This document shows positions 35,400-47,226 of a stretch of DNA of 64,000 nucleotides, piece by piece. The stretch is from NCBI RefSeq assembly GCF_026151205.1, contig NC_087074.1, positions 4,836,001-4,900,000 on the forward strand. The letters run 5' to 3'. The stretch's first letter is position 1. Every line of letters starts with the position of its first letter. This DNA comes from Bolinopsis microptera (lineage: Eukaryota > Ctenophora > Tentaculata > Lobata > Bolinopsidae). The position numbers and the translations under genes were made by a program. The notes below the pieces were generated by a model, which saw only the letters and a list, made by a program, of their open reading frames with translations, was not told the origin of the DNA and made no database searches.

Positions 35400-36419
35400 T
35401 TAGGTCACCTAATCAAGTTCAAGTAAGGCATGTGATATATTTCATAGAATATGAAAATTCGAAAGCTTGCACTTTTGTTTATTTGTCTTAGTCTTACAGT
35501 TACTCTTACAGTCTTACCACTGGGCAATCAATGACCAGCAGATAATTATAGCCTCATGAAATAGAGTCTTATATGTGTAACGGGAGCACTTTACAATGCA
35601 AAACCTTCTAGTTTTGGATTATGTAATAATTCATTATTATTATATTGTAATAATTTATTTTTCAGACTTCATCTGGATCGACCTAGGCAGGCAGGCAGGT
35701 AGGCAATCATTTATAAACCCAGCAAATTATAATAAAGCCCCCTATCCGTTTATTTTGTTGCCAGATTGCCGATCGGGTGAAAATACAATTACCGTCACAG
35801 TGGCATATTCGGAAATAAACGTACCTGCATTCTTGAGATAATGGTGAAATAGTGACAATTATAAACAACTTATTGACTTTTATTTTTTTTGAGTTTTAAG
35901 ACTACAGCCACACCTCTTTACCGAAGGAAGCATTTTATGGAGCTTATGAAGTACTGAAATTATACTACCGCATGGAAGGAAGCATGCAGTGGAGGAGGAA
36001 TGCCATAAGTTCTTAACGATTCCTTCTAGCTCGAAATTGTAGGAACAGATTTTTTATTGAAATCTTTCAAATCAGTCAATTACATACAAGTTTACACAAT
36101 GAATTAGTTAAATATAATATTGTCCTCTAAGCATGGATTGTCAAAGTTGAAGTTGTATCGGACAAAATGTATGTAACCAAAGGACCTGAGGGTCACCAAA
36201 ACACAGATATTGAGTGCAAATGCAGCTCCTGCACAAGCATGGGCCCTTATAAAATTGTAATAAGTTACTTTAAACAAAATCACACACCCATTCAATCAAT
36301 TCATAAAATATTGTAAAGTGAAAAATGTGGCCATCTAGTTCGTGATGCAGTGCTGTGAGATGAAATTGAGAAATACGTGAATGCAGACAGCAAGAATAGA
36401 TAATCTTAAATAAACTATT
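35400..36419. other. No recognisable gene
   Basis: 35594-35725 matches the repeat near 31225. ORFs at 35596-35841 and 36104-36295 are unsupported. Confidence 0.4.
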
Positions 36420-36740
36420 TTATGGATTTGTTTCTATTGAATAGTCAAGTTCAGAGTCCGAATCCACCGGGATAATTTTCCCCCACATGTAAGTGGAAAG
36501 TTTACTTTTAAAATCAGTGATACTCTCTATCTCACGGATATCTAGAGGAATGTGATTCCACTTTGTGTGGGTCCTATAGAAGAAATTCTTGGCAAAAGCG
36601 TTGGAGCTAGCTCGAGGTGAGATAGAGCTTACAAAACATAAAGAGTCCATATGACTATTTCTGAGCCTTGAGTGGCCTTGATATTTTACGAGTATTAAAA
36701 TTTTACACCACGATATCAACTTTACCTGCATTAAAACGTT
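36420..36740 (-). pseudogene. Second decayed non-LTR retrotransposon C-terminal fragment
   Basis: On the minus strand the reading SSNAFAKNFFYRTHTKWNHI, then LDIREIESITDFKSKLSTYMW, matches the conserved end of many CR1/L2-like ORF2 proteins (pattern N.F..RT...WN.LP..I......FK..L). It stops at 36420. No RT core lies upstream, so it is a 5'-truncated insertion, as is usual for target-primed elements. Confidence 0.75.
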
Positions 36741-37056
36741 TTTGGCTGGGTCGACTGTTTTTATTTCCTTTTGACCAGTATGAAGAAATAAAAATTGGCC
36801 AAGGAATAAATCAAGTGGTATGTGTACCTGTTCAAGTGGCACAATTTAGTTTTAATGCCGATGAGCTGAAAATCAGCGCTAACTCTTAAGCTTGATGAAG
36901 CATAAAAGTGTACAGTGCACCACGTGATAGCGTGATCAACAAGCATACTCTTCTTCGTATCTTAGATTCGGTAACAAGCAATTGTCTTGATGAGTAGCTG
37001 TTCGATTGTATGTTTGCGAGTTGTTCACTGTATTACTGATTGTCCGCTCATTAGAC

Positions 37057-40000
37057 ATGTCCGCTATGTTAGCTCACCCCTTCCCAGGATTTTTTGATGC
37101 TTCTAAACCAGGTAAGAGTATGGATTGTTAGAAACACTGACCGCCAACACGTGCCACTCCTTATATGGAAGTCACGTGACATGTTGGTATTTTCAATCAA
37201 AATCGTGTTTTTGTCCAAATTTGGGCTTTCAACACAAATGAAAAAAACACACATTTCGGATGATACAGTAATGACTATTCAAGTGACTGATCAGTGTCTA
37301 CATAATACTATAGTAGTGAAAATTGCATTAAAAGAACACCTTGACCACAGATCCACGTCCGACTGAGACGAAGTTGAAGGATGAGTATTTGACTTGTGAA
37401 GTGTGCAAACACACCTTCGATTTCAGTAAATATGCTCCTCACCAGCTTCCTTGTGGAGACACTGCCTGCCTCGACTGCCTCAGACAGTTTGGTGAGCGAA
37501 TAACTCTTTTATACTTGGGTACTGTGAACTTAACATGGGTTATTGTAAGTTATTAGTTATTGGTAAAGCGAACTGTACTTAGCGTAAAGTTTAGAGTCGG
37601 CGATTTTCCACTCACAACAGTTCGTCGGCATGTATTTAGGCGACAAATCAAAGGATTAATATAGATAAAAATGGTTTTTGTTACTGAATGACCATTGATC
37701 AACCAATATCGGGATATGATTCGAAACCTTCCGATTTCAGCTGGTAGGAAAGGCAGGGCGGAGGAGATGCACTGTCCGGTATGTGACCGTCTGACAGTTG
37801 TGCCGGGGGGTCACGTGTGTTGCTTCACACCTAATGCTGGTACTCTCAAGATACTGGAGGTTTTCAAGGTAATACGTCACTCAAATTACGTCACTCAAAT
37901 TACGTCACTCAAATTACGTCATTCAAATTAGCTTAAAAATGTAGTGTAGACGTGTTAATTAAAAAAATAATAGTCTTTCCTGAGAGAATTAAGCAGTTGA
38001 GCTATTTAAAACACATTGTTTAATAAGCATTAAGCATCTTGCTAAATAAAGGGTGTTCATTGTTCAGCTGGTGGAAGCATACAAAAAGGACTTTGTGCCG
38101 TGCATAGGATGTGACGAGAAGGGGGAAGCTCGCTGTTTGGAGTGTCAGGTTAGTCAAACTCTCTCCACTGATCATCGCATGTTTAATCGGACTTTTATTT
38201 TGGCTGCTCTATGTTTGTTATTTCAAGTTTGTAATTTGCTAGCCTCGCTGATTGGAAAATTAAAAAACGCATGAATATTGAATAATTGTAGAAACGAATA
38301 TATCACATGATACTGTTAATGTGCTAAACATTATTAAAATACAACATATTATTAACGACATGATTTAATACAACCCATCATTAATGACAGATTTATGAAT
38401 AATACAATTTCTGTCCATTCTTATAAACAAAACAAATCAGTCCAATATTTTAAGAAAATAACCGTACAACTTGACAGGAAAATTACTGTGACGAGCACGC
38501 TAATTTCCACTCGATAGTGGCTGCAACTAAGCATCACACTGTTGTAAAGTTCATGGATATACTAGCGGAACCTCAGAAGATTCTCCGCGCAAATGGAGCT
38601 CAGGTTTAAATGTTCTTAAAATAATCTTCAGCGACTGATTATAGAAATTTATTGAAAAACTATGCAAAACTCGTCGCTAATTAAGATTAGTGAAAATATA
38701 ATTATATGATTAAATGAAAATTTGCACCCAGTTTTGTAGTAAGCACCACAACTCTGCTCTGGAGGCAGTGTGTACCACGTGCAATGCTCTGTGCTGTCTC
38801 GTCTGCGCTATCACCGATCACAAGGGACACAGTGTCAAGGAAATTGGAGACACTATGAACAATATCCACGAAAAGGTATGAATAAATTGACTGTTACTTA
38901 ATTAGTTAATCAGTTGATTTGTTAATTACCTTATTGCTACAGCGAGATTATCAACAATATCGCTGGGAATAATTCAACATGATAATTTAATATAACGGGA
39001 ATATTTCAGATGAGGCCAATAATGAAAAAAGTGGAACAAAATACTTACAACATTAAACAAAACTTGAAAATAGGAGGCAAGTTATTTCTTTCTTTTAATG
39101 ATCTTTTTTTGAAATTACCTTTAAAATGTGCGAATTTTAGCAGTGATAATAATGTTTATGATTTTCATATTATTTGTAAGGCGAATATTCGTTTCACTCC
39201 TAACCACTGTTACAGAGGACGTGGATAAAGAAATGAACATCATGTTCCAGAGATGCAAGAGAAATCTGAACATCTCCTTTATGGGAGTTGTGAGGGGCTC
39301 GAGGGACCGACAGAACGAACTGTTCGCCGACGTGGACAAGGTGCTGAATGAGAATGTTAAACTTCTAGAGCAACAGGTAATAAGGATATTTTGTGGGTTT
39401 GGATGCAAATCTTGATACAACTGCACCGATTGAAAATACACTGCTTCCTCATTTCTGTTAACCTTGTTTGTTTAAAATTGACTTAATCGTTTGGAAAATA
39501 TGCAGGTTCACGACATTGAGGATGAGATAAACTTTACAATAAGGGGTTCCGATATGATAACAGATATATTCGAGGAATACTCCCCAGCCCAGATGGCCGG
39601 TATTGGTGGTCTGGTATGGAACATTTCTTATTCCTTTGTTAATGTATCTATTGCGCAATTGTGACATTTTGCAGTCAGACTGCAGTCAGACGGATTAAAA
39701 TTGGTAGACATTTGTAAATATTTTTCACTAAATAATTTACTTAACTTAGGTTCAAAAACTGATAGACGAAATTCAAACGATTCCAGAAGATTTGCCGATC
39801 GAACCATTAACTACTAAGCGTGTCACGTTCGAGTCAAAAGCAGAGAAACAATTTTATGCAGCTGGAAAAAACTTCGGCAATCTGAAGATTTCAGAAATCA
39901 AGATGTCACTGATGCCAAAGGATCCGAAAGAAATCGATTTTGAATCAGTAAGTTTGACTTAAGTAATTCCCATAAAGTTTATAATCAACACTCAAATTGA

Positions 40001-40281
40001 AGAATGAACAAGTACTAACCTAACGATGACAGTTAGTATTAAAGGGGTGATCCTTTAACAATCAATTAAACTTTAAACAAACATGAAACAATGTAATTAC
40101 CCCAGGATGAGGAGGAGGACCTGCTCCCTATTAACAATGTAATTACCCCAGGATGAGGAGGAGGACCTGCTCCCTATTAACAATGTAATAACCCCAGGAT
40201 GAGGAGGAGGACCTGCTCCCTATTGACAACTCTGAGCTCACAAAGATAGTCAAGGAACAAATGGCTGCCGTTGCCACGTAG
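37057..40281 (+). CDS. RING / double B-box (TRIM-like) protein, 11 exons, 430 aa
   Basis: Exons fitted by splice sites and phase: 37057-37111, 37351-37491, 37741-37868, 38068-38148, 38478-38603, 38732-38875, 39010-39076, 39216-39376, 39506-39613, 39750-39947, 40198-40281; every junction keeps frame and the sum is 431 codons. The RING finger (about residues 34-80) reads CEVC...LPCGDTACLDC...CPVC. B-box 1 (about 120-156) has CIGC...CLEC...CDEH, and B-box 2 (about 179-216) has CSKHH...CTTC...CLVC...DHKGH. A helical, coiled-coil-like region follows (about 226-390), then an acidic tail. No SPRY, NHL or filamin domain is visible. Such proteins are usually E3 ubiquitin ligases that dimerise through the coiled coil. 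The usual RING His is Asp (GDT for GHT). Intron 7 uses a GC donor (GAG|GCAAGT), required by phase. Confidence 0.87.
37873..37928 (+). repeat. 14-bp tandem repeat directly after a 5' splice site
   Basis: About four copies of TACGTCACTCAAAT start four bases after the GT of RING-gene intron 3. Confidence 0.88.
40090..40227 (+). repeat. 46-bp tandem triplication spanning a 3' splice site
   Basis: Each unit carries AATTACCCCAG followed by GATGAGGAGGAGGACCTG, i.e. the acceptor and the first coding bases of the last RING-gene exon. Possible exon starts are 40106, 40152 and 40198. Only the third leads to the full ending; the first two run into TGA after about 16 codons. Confidence 0.92.
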
Positions 40282-40341
40282 GCCACGCTGGTGGAATCAG
40301 TTCTCTGATAGTTACTCTTCTCCGGCTGCACTTCTGGCCAA

Positions 40342-40367
40342 ATTAAAGATGAAGGCCTTAGTTTATT
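40342..40367. terminator. Facing poly(A) signals of the RING gene and the GST gene
   Basis: ATTAAA (+) at 40342-40347 serves the RING gene and AATAAA (-, seen as TTTATT) at 40362-40367 serves the GST gene. They are only about 15 bp apart, so the two convergent transcripts should overlap at their 3' ends. Confidence 0.5.
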
Positions 40368-40533
40368 AAGCGGGACTTAAGAGACAAAACTATAGCTGAC
40401 TCCTGGAAAATTGGATTGTTATTTTGAGCTATGCGGCATTTTCAATATGAAATTTATAGAGAAAATTATTTCACCACCTTATATCATTTCAGATGAGTAA
40501 ATTTATAAATGCATAGCACAGTTTTCTCGACAG

Positions 40534-42516
40534 TTATTTCTGAGTTTTTGGTCTATAATCCAACCATCGCTTCACTCCTGGTTCTTCTATTACTCCTCTG
40601 TATTGAGCTGCTAGTTTTGGAAAGTTCGAGAGTAAGTCAGCTCTGCCGTATTCAGGGTTCTGTTTGAGTTCTAAAAAACTCATTATCACTATATCACCCC
40701 ATGTCATCTGTAAATAATATGATTTAATTTATCGTCGATACTTTCAAGTTTTAGTAAAAATATCGTTTTTAGTGTTTCACAAAGTTGATTCATAAAGTAA
40801 ATTAAATTGTTGGAAAATAATATAAAATAAAAAGCATCAACTCGTACGATTAAACACGAACAATTAATACAAACGTTTAGTTGGACTGTTTACCACTTGC
40901 AACACACCATGGTTAACTCGACCATGGTTACCACATGGTTACCACATGGTTACCACATGGTTACCACATGGTTACCACATGGTTAACTCGACCTACCCTG
41001 TCACCTAGGATAAAAGGTCCAGACTGGGCAGACAACATCTTCTCCAATTTAGAGAGATACACTGGAAAATAGCTCTCGTATGCCCCCTCCTTCTTCTTCG
41101 CCTAGCAATGTATAAAGGTATAAGATTATATGAGGAGACCATATTTTACTTAAGTATGGAGCGTCTGTAATGATCGCTCTGAAATTCAACAGCAAAACAG
41201 TGTTACTATAGATATAAGGGAAGTAATATCAATGTATCGAACTGTCGATCGACATTTATTTAGCCTCTGTGAGTGTGAAATCGAAAACCACGAACATGAC
41301 AACCAAGAAAGTCGTTCACAAATGTCAGGCGATCACAGAATGTCAGCTGATCGTATTACCTTGATGTTTTGATCCTTTTCTTTAACGACCTCATCATATC
41401 TTGCGATCAGGTCGTAAAGCGTCTCAATGAACATGTTCACATAAAGTGTATCCTCTGCTGTTCTGCCTTTGTAGTCTGGGGGCAAGAGTAAAGTTCAAAC
41501 TGTAAATTCTTGTCGTGAATGTTTGTTTACCTTCGTAATGTAATGTTTAGTATTCTGATAACTCTCTAATTACCCGGTTGAATGATGGGGAGTTTTAGTG
41601 AAAATATAACGATAAGACTCTGGTAACTTACCGGTTAAACTAGCGACGTAACGGGTAATAGCAAGACTCTGGCACACTACCCGGTTTCCATCCAATACTA
41701 AACTTGGTAAGCAACCACCTGGTGATCGTTTTAAAGCGGCGGCAAACTCGGGAGTGCCTGCTGCCAGCCTCGTGTCTTTGAATTCTATTCCTGTGAAAAC
41801 AAATAGGGTTCGTGTTGAGATAAGTGTTTACTGTAAAAAATTAGGATTCTTGTAGGGTTTACTAGGTGATCCTAAGATAGCAGTCACGATTTAAAAAAGG
41901 ATGTTTGGCTAATAACAATCGAGCAGTCGGAGCTGGGGGGCACTCTGTTGAAGTACCAAGTGGGGGCGAGAAAAGCTAGAAATAGTTTATTTTTCCCCAG
42001 GTTGCATGGAATATGATAAAATATGCCACAATAGATCAAGAAATTGAGCGACCATCCACGGTGACCGACAACTAAGAACTCTCAGTCCGGGCTCCCACAG
42101 GTATCACATCACATGGCCCAATCAGTGACGTATCATTTGTGATGTGATCCATATTCTAACAATCCCCCCAGCCGGGTGACTGAACCCAGTTGAACCTAAT
42201 TCTCACGCAGTTAACAGGCACCCAATCAGCTTAATTGGGTGACCAATCAGCTAAAATCCCAAAACAACAACTGAACCCAGGTCATATCATAACTGCACCG
42301 AAATCGGAAATACGACAAATTCAGTTGTCCGGTAGTTGTCTGGATAGGGTTCACATGACAGTTTAGTAAGTAGAAAAGCGGCCGCATTTCTTGTTATACC
42401 TCGACACGATATCAAGACAGTCCCTATACTGATTGCTTACCGGAGAGGTTAAATAATATCCTTATGGGTTCTGCGTACCCCCGACTGTTGTAATACACTA
42501 GTTCGTAACTTGACAT
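40534..42516 (-). CDS. Sigma-like glutathione S-transferase (HPGDS-related), 5 exons, 209 aa
   Basis: Exons 42516-42441, 41790-41632, 41475-41360, 41101-40997 and 40707-40534 join in frame (phases 1,1,0,0) to 210 codons. The N-terminal thioredoxin-like domain shows the catalytic-Tyr region (YELVYYNSRGYAEPIRILF), GGCLPSLVLDG with the cis-Pro, and the glutathione-contacting CQSLAITRYVA. The all-helical C-terminal domain ends with GDR-MTWGDIVIM and VKRWLDYRPKTQK. This is a full-length cytosolic GST of the sigma/prostaglandin-D-synthase type, which conjugates or isomerises electrophiles with glutathione. Start ATG at 42516 gives the expected short N-terminus. It converges with the RING/B-box gene about 250 bp away. 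A 13-bp minisatellite starts just inside intron 4. Confidence 0.93.
40908..40992. repeat. 13-bp tandem repeat just inside a GST intron 5' end
   Basis: About six copies of CATGGTTACCACA, bordered on both sides by GGTTAACTCGACC, begin a few bases after the exon 4 donor (minus strand). Each unit contains a GGTAAC donor-like word on the minus strand. Confidence 0.88.
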
Positions 42517-44508
42517 CCCAATCTGCTGAATTTACTTATAACTTATTGTATTCAATTGCTTGTGTGTAAAGATTGTGAATTAATCTTTTAATGAAGTAGC
42601 AAAATGAGGATATCATGTACAAGTAGTGCCTTATACAGAGCTATTAATTATCAATTAATCGCAGGTTAATAGCAAATATAAAATATTTTCATGTGTCCAA
42701 TATACATAATGAAAAACCAGTTGTTAAACGTAACTTTTACAACCAGTTGTTAAACGTAACTTTAGAAAAAGGTAATAATTCAGGGATGGTCACTTTTATC
42801 GTCTTCAAAGGTCTGGAAGAAAACATCCATACTAAGAGGGCTGAATACTTCTAGCTTTCTAGGTCTGAAATGTTGCTCAAAATGCATGCATCCAGAATAG
42901 TAAATTTAGGGCAGAAATGGCAGTTCCATTTCGTAAATGTGACGAAATAAGGGTGCAGATAAACAGTACTCACACTGTTATGTTCGTTGGACCATTGAAT
43001 GAATAGTATGATTTACAACATGGTTGTTACATACAATTTTTGAAACCACAGAAGTTTGTCTTACTTACATATTATACTCACTATTATAGGAGCAGCAAAT
43101 TTTGCAGCAGCTCGGTAACAATGGTATCATTTCACTTAAACATTTACGTACCTAGTGGTTTCAGTTTCAAGGGTCAGCCTAACCATCATTATTATTTCTG
43201 CTCCTGGAATCTGAATTCAGAAAACATGGGATAATCAAGACTCTGACTAAAAGTCAAAGTGCCCTCTTCTCCTCATGCGCATTTAATGAGAAGGAACGAT
43301 TTATTATTATTGTGTGGAAATACCTTTAATAATGTATTCTTAACCTTTTCAGATAACAAACCTGTTTAGTCGTTGACTACTGATGCTATAAAGATTAACT
43401 ATTGGCCTATTTTTACTTAACAGACTTAAAAGACTGCAGAATTCTCGGAAAAACATTTTAAATACCTATTTCATGCTGCAGAATTTACAGAAATCTAATG
43501 TTTAGTAAGCCATTTCCCTGATAACATAACCTCTCCAAGGTGCTCATTTAGAAGCTCCCTTTTCCACCAGGAGACTCATTTCAAGCTACCACAAAGCAGT
43601 CTTCTCTGATGGAAATGTCACAAGCATTATACTCAGCTGTGACACGGACAATCAAATGTGTTGTTGTCGAGGAGGATTATATTAAAAGTTAAGATATTAA
43701 TCTCAATAATTTTATGATACCGAGACAATGGTGTTTACTGCAAGCACCATCTAGTCAGTATTGGTGGGGGAGGTGAGTAGCTACCTGATTAATTGTCTAG
43801 TGGCTCTATTGTGCTGAGACAGAGATCTCCTTTCATACTCTATCACGTGACACTTCGTTCTGTGCCGCCTCAAACCACCGAAATTGTGAACTTTGACCGC
43901 ATTATTGTATTTATATTGCCATATTACTCAATCAATCAGTATTTAACCACACAGCAATTTGTTCGAACACGTTATTTGATTGTACCTGCGGTTACACCGA
44001 CCATCTGCAGCACCCTCAAATCGATCCGATCGATCTTTTTCAACTGACCGTGCCCCTCGTTTTGTTGTCAGACCATTAATATATAAAAAGTACAGTACAA
44101 TATACGAGACGATCTATTAAATACAGCAATATTAATCTCTTGGTTCAACTCTGAGCATGTGCCGGTGTCTGAGAACGTATTCAGAATTGATAACCAGTTA
44201 ATGTATTAACTTTCTGACTGGGCAGCACCTTATTAATGAGAGGGATCGAGACCTTTAATATCTTAATTAATAGACCCCAACTAAAGTGCAGCACAAATAT
44301 CGAGATGGGCTTCTACCCCTCATTTCTACAAACTAAACTTACGGTGCGTTCTCCATTCACCTCTACTGATCTGTTATAATTCATTTATAGTTTATTATAA
44401 CGGACTTTATGAATTTCAAGTCAATCAGTCTCTGTGATCATGTGCAAACTTCTGTTAGAATACTCACAAATACCTCAATTTTACAGAATACTATTCACGT
44501 TAAATCTG
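42517..44508. other. Intergenic region, GST and homeobox 5' sides
   Basis: The two genes are divergent. No exon is evident. 42715-42765 has two copies of AACCAGTTGTTAAACGTAACTTT. A TATA-like ATATATAAAAAG lies near 44079-44090, 420 bp before the homeobox ATG. Confidence 0.45.
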
Positions 44509-46192
44509 ATGAACGAAATGATGGATGATGAATCGTACAAGGCGAGCACCGAGGTGTCGTCCCTAATTTCTCTCGGCTCAGGAGGAGGAGCCCAGGGGAA
44601 GATGCCTGATCCAAGAGGGGCAGGGTCCAGTTCTCACGACCAGATAATACCTCGACCTCTTCAGTACTCTGTTGAGGCTTTGCTGGCCAAGAATGATCCC
44701 AGAATTGGTATGTATTCTTTAGCTTCAAATTCTTCTTTTGTGGTTTGATATCTTTTCGTGGAGCTTGGATCAAAATAATGTTTCGCTGTTTGAGATGATG
44801 TTAAAACATCAGGTACCTTGTTAGCACAGGAAAGGTGCTTGTTTGAGGAGCTGTGTCACAGAAGGAGAAGGTCTCGTCACAGAACCCGCTTTACCATGAT
44901 ACAGCTGGATGAGCTGGAGAAGGTTCGCATTTTCGCGCCATATTTACTTGTTGCTTATTGTATTAGAGATTTGAGTTAATATTGTGAGGACATCTGCATA
45001 TGGATCTGATAGGTCTATACTATAAGACTATATGAGCCAATAGACTGCAGATATATTATATATTTTCTTTGAACAAAAGTGCCAAAAGTACCTTTTTTTA
45101 AGTACTTTTGAATATACTTAAAGCTTTGAAAGGCGTTTTTAAAATGTCATGTTTACGTACCAATGACAAATAATAATTCCAGGTATTCAGTCGAACCCAT
45201 TATCCAGACTTGGTGCTACGAGAGGAATTAGCTGGCCGTATTGGACTGAGCGAGAGCTGTGTACAGGTAAGATCCATGTTACTCTGTTTTATCATTTATA
45301 GGCGAGCACTTACTGTTATTTAGGTGACTTATTAATTTATCAGGCAGGATTCATTTTAATTACCATTATGTTACTCTGTTTCATCATTTATAGGATCACC
45401 AATCATTAGGATTATTGCTTTGTAGTGGAAAGCAACAATGTAATCTTAGAAATTCTACATGCTTCAATAAATTTGAGAAATGCTGGCTGCAACGTCCCAA
45501 GATATAATATCCCTTCAAACTAAAATCAAGTTGTACCAATAGCATCAGTTCTGCCATACAACACTAAAAGCTGGGCTCCCCTAGTTAAACAAACAAAGTG
45601 CCGGATAAAGTTAATAGATTCAGATGAACCACGTTCATTTATGTGACGTTCAACATCAGAGTAGAAATAGTAGTCAACATCAGAGTTATTTATTTAACTC
45701 ATCAATTTTCGACCTTAATTCTAGAGATTTAGGCTTCACAATGAGGAAGTAATAAGGAAGTAATGTTGAAGACCTCCTTAAACTCGAGGATTTGTCTTGT
45801 AAAGGAACAAGAGGCGAGCACTTGCTGTTATTTAGGTTACTTATTAATTTAACAGGCGGGATTCATTTTAACATCATTATGTTTCCTTAACGTTATAGCA
45901 GAGAAAGTGTAATAACAATATGATAAAAAATCCTCAGATCTGGTTCCAGAACCGTCGTGCACGGTGGAGGAAAGCAGTCCGGAACGGGACAGAACCAACA
46001 GCAGCTCTACTCCACTCGTGGATACCCCGGTGTCTGCCCTACCTGTACGCTCACGGGCACGCTACCTTGGTGGCAGGTTTCAAGGAGGGTGAGATTGCTA
46101 GTCCTGCTCGACAGGAGAGGGTGGGGGAGAGCAGTGGGGAGCGGGACAGAGCGCAGGAAGATCTTACTTCCACTCAGACTCCCGAAGAATGA
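44509..46192 (+). CDS. Paired-like homeobox transcription factor, 4 exons, 215 aa
   Basis: Exons 44509-44707, 44813-44922, 45183-45266 and 45938-46192 join in frame. The homeodomain is at residues 86-145. It contains [35 protein letters not shown] and [14 protein letters not shown], with F8, L16, F20, W48, F49, N51 and R53 in place and Gln at position 50. This is a Q50 paired-like (PRD) class domain without a paired box. The intron between positions 46 and 47 is common in this class; a second splits positions 18/19. An eh1-like motif YSVEALL (53-59) precedes it and would recruit Groucho/TLE, suggesting a repressor. The C-terminus is short and Glu-rich, with no OAR motif seen. The start at 44509 is chosen because the upstream open stretch is not protein-like. 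I cannot assign the exact family. Possible poly(A) signal near 46512. Confidence 0.93.
45297..45890 (+). repeat. Duplicated segment inside homeobox intron 3
   Basis: GGCGAGCACTT.CTGTTATTTAGGT.ACTTATTAATTTA.CAGGC.GGATTCATTTTAA occurs at about 45300-45362 and 45812-45873. Confidence 0.85.
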
Positions 46193-47226
46193 TGGGAACA
46201 AGAGAGCTGACTAAACAGCGGACTGATTTGCCTTGAGACGTGAGCGAATGATGCGGATATTTAGTTTAGATATGCGGATATTTACATTAGTTAATGTGAA
46301 TCAATTTGTCGTGGACGGTATTACAACAATGTAACCGTCATGTTTTTGAGATGACATGGTTGAAACCTGTCAGGACGAATCATTGTTGAAAGTTTTTCAT
46401 ACCAAAATAGGTTAAATACGTTTCCTCTTTCAACTTTTCAGGTTATTATTGTACTTTCTCAATTTCCTAAATTTTTTGATTAATTTGATCGTGATCATTG
46501 TTAATATAAATAATAAAAAAACAGCATTTTTGACCACTTCAAGAAGTATTTTTTGATAAGTGTACTTGAACAGAGTCATAATTGCTTTCTCGTATCAAGA
46601 AGCTGGTTTTAATACGCACGAGGTTTTTATACGAATTTTGAAATTATAATCTTTTTCAAACTACGTACAAACAAAAATAATTTCGAACTTACAAAATTAA
46701 ATATCATCTAATTCAAAATTGAATTCTTTCCGATTTAAATTCCTTCTTGATCATATTGCGTTTAAAGAAAAATGTCCCTGTTCAATAATAATCAAAGATA
46801 TCTTAACCCCAAGCGAGTAACTCTCATTGTTAACTGTAACATAATAAACCAAAATTCATAGTTCATAATTCCGAGAGTACAGCTTCAGTATCAAACTGAT
46901 GACCGTTTTAGACTTAGAAATGACGTTGGTAGTTGATGATCCGAGGCAGAATTAGCGGTAGAGATTATCAGCAACTTGTAGCATTACATCTTTGAAGAGG
47001 TTACCTGAGAAAAATTATCTCGTGAGATATCTGAGATGATACTTAATCATGCTAGTGTGGATACTATTGGACGGGGAGAACCATATTGTTTTGGCACGTG
47101 ACAGTGGTTCTGGGTCACGTGACATATTACCATAGCAACCAGTGATTCTGGGGTTTGAATTTTTATTGGTAAATACTAGAAGCTGATTGGTTAATCACTG
47201 TCACATTTCAGAATACCTTGTTGTGT
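46193..47226. other. Intergenic, no gene seen
   Basis: Presumed homeobox 3' UTR followed by AT-rich DNA. TTTATT at 47162-47167 gives a minus-strand AATAAA about 60 nt after the stop of the LURP-one-related gene. Confidence 0.5.

Noticed and set aside
43793..44047. 84-aa ORF upstream of the homeobox gene
   Set aside because: No ATG at its annotated start and no protein-like features; overlaps a TATA-like region only nearby.
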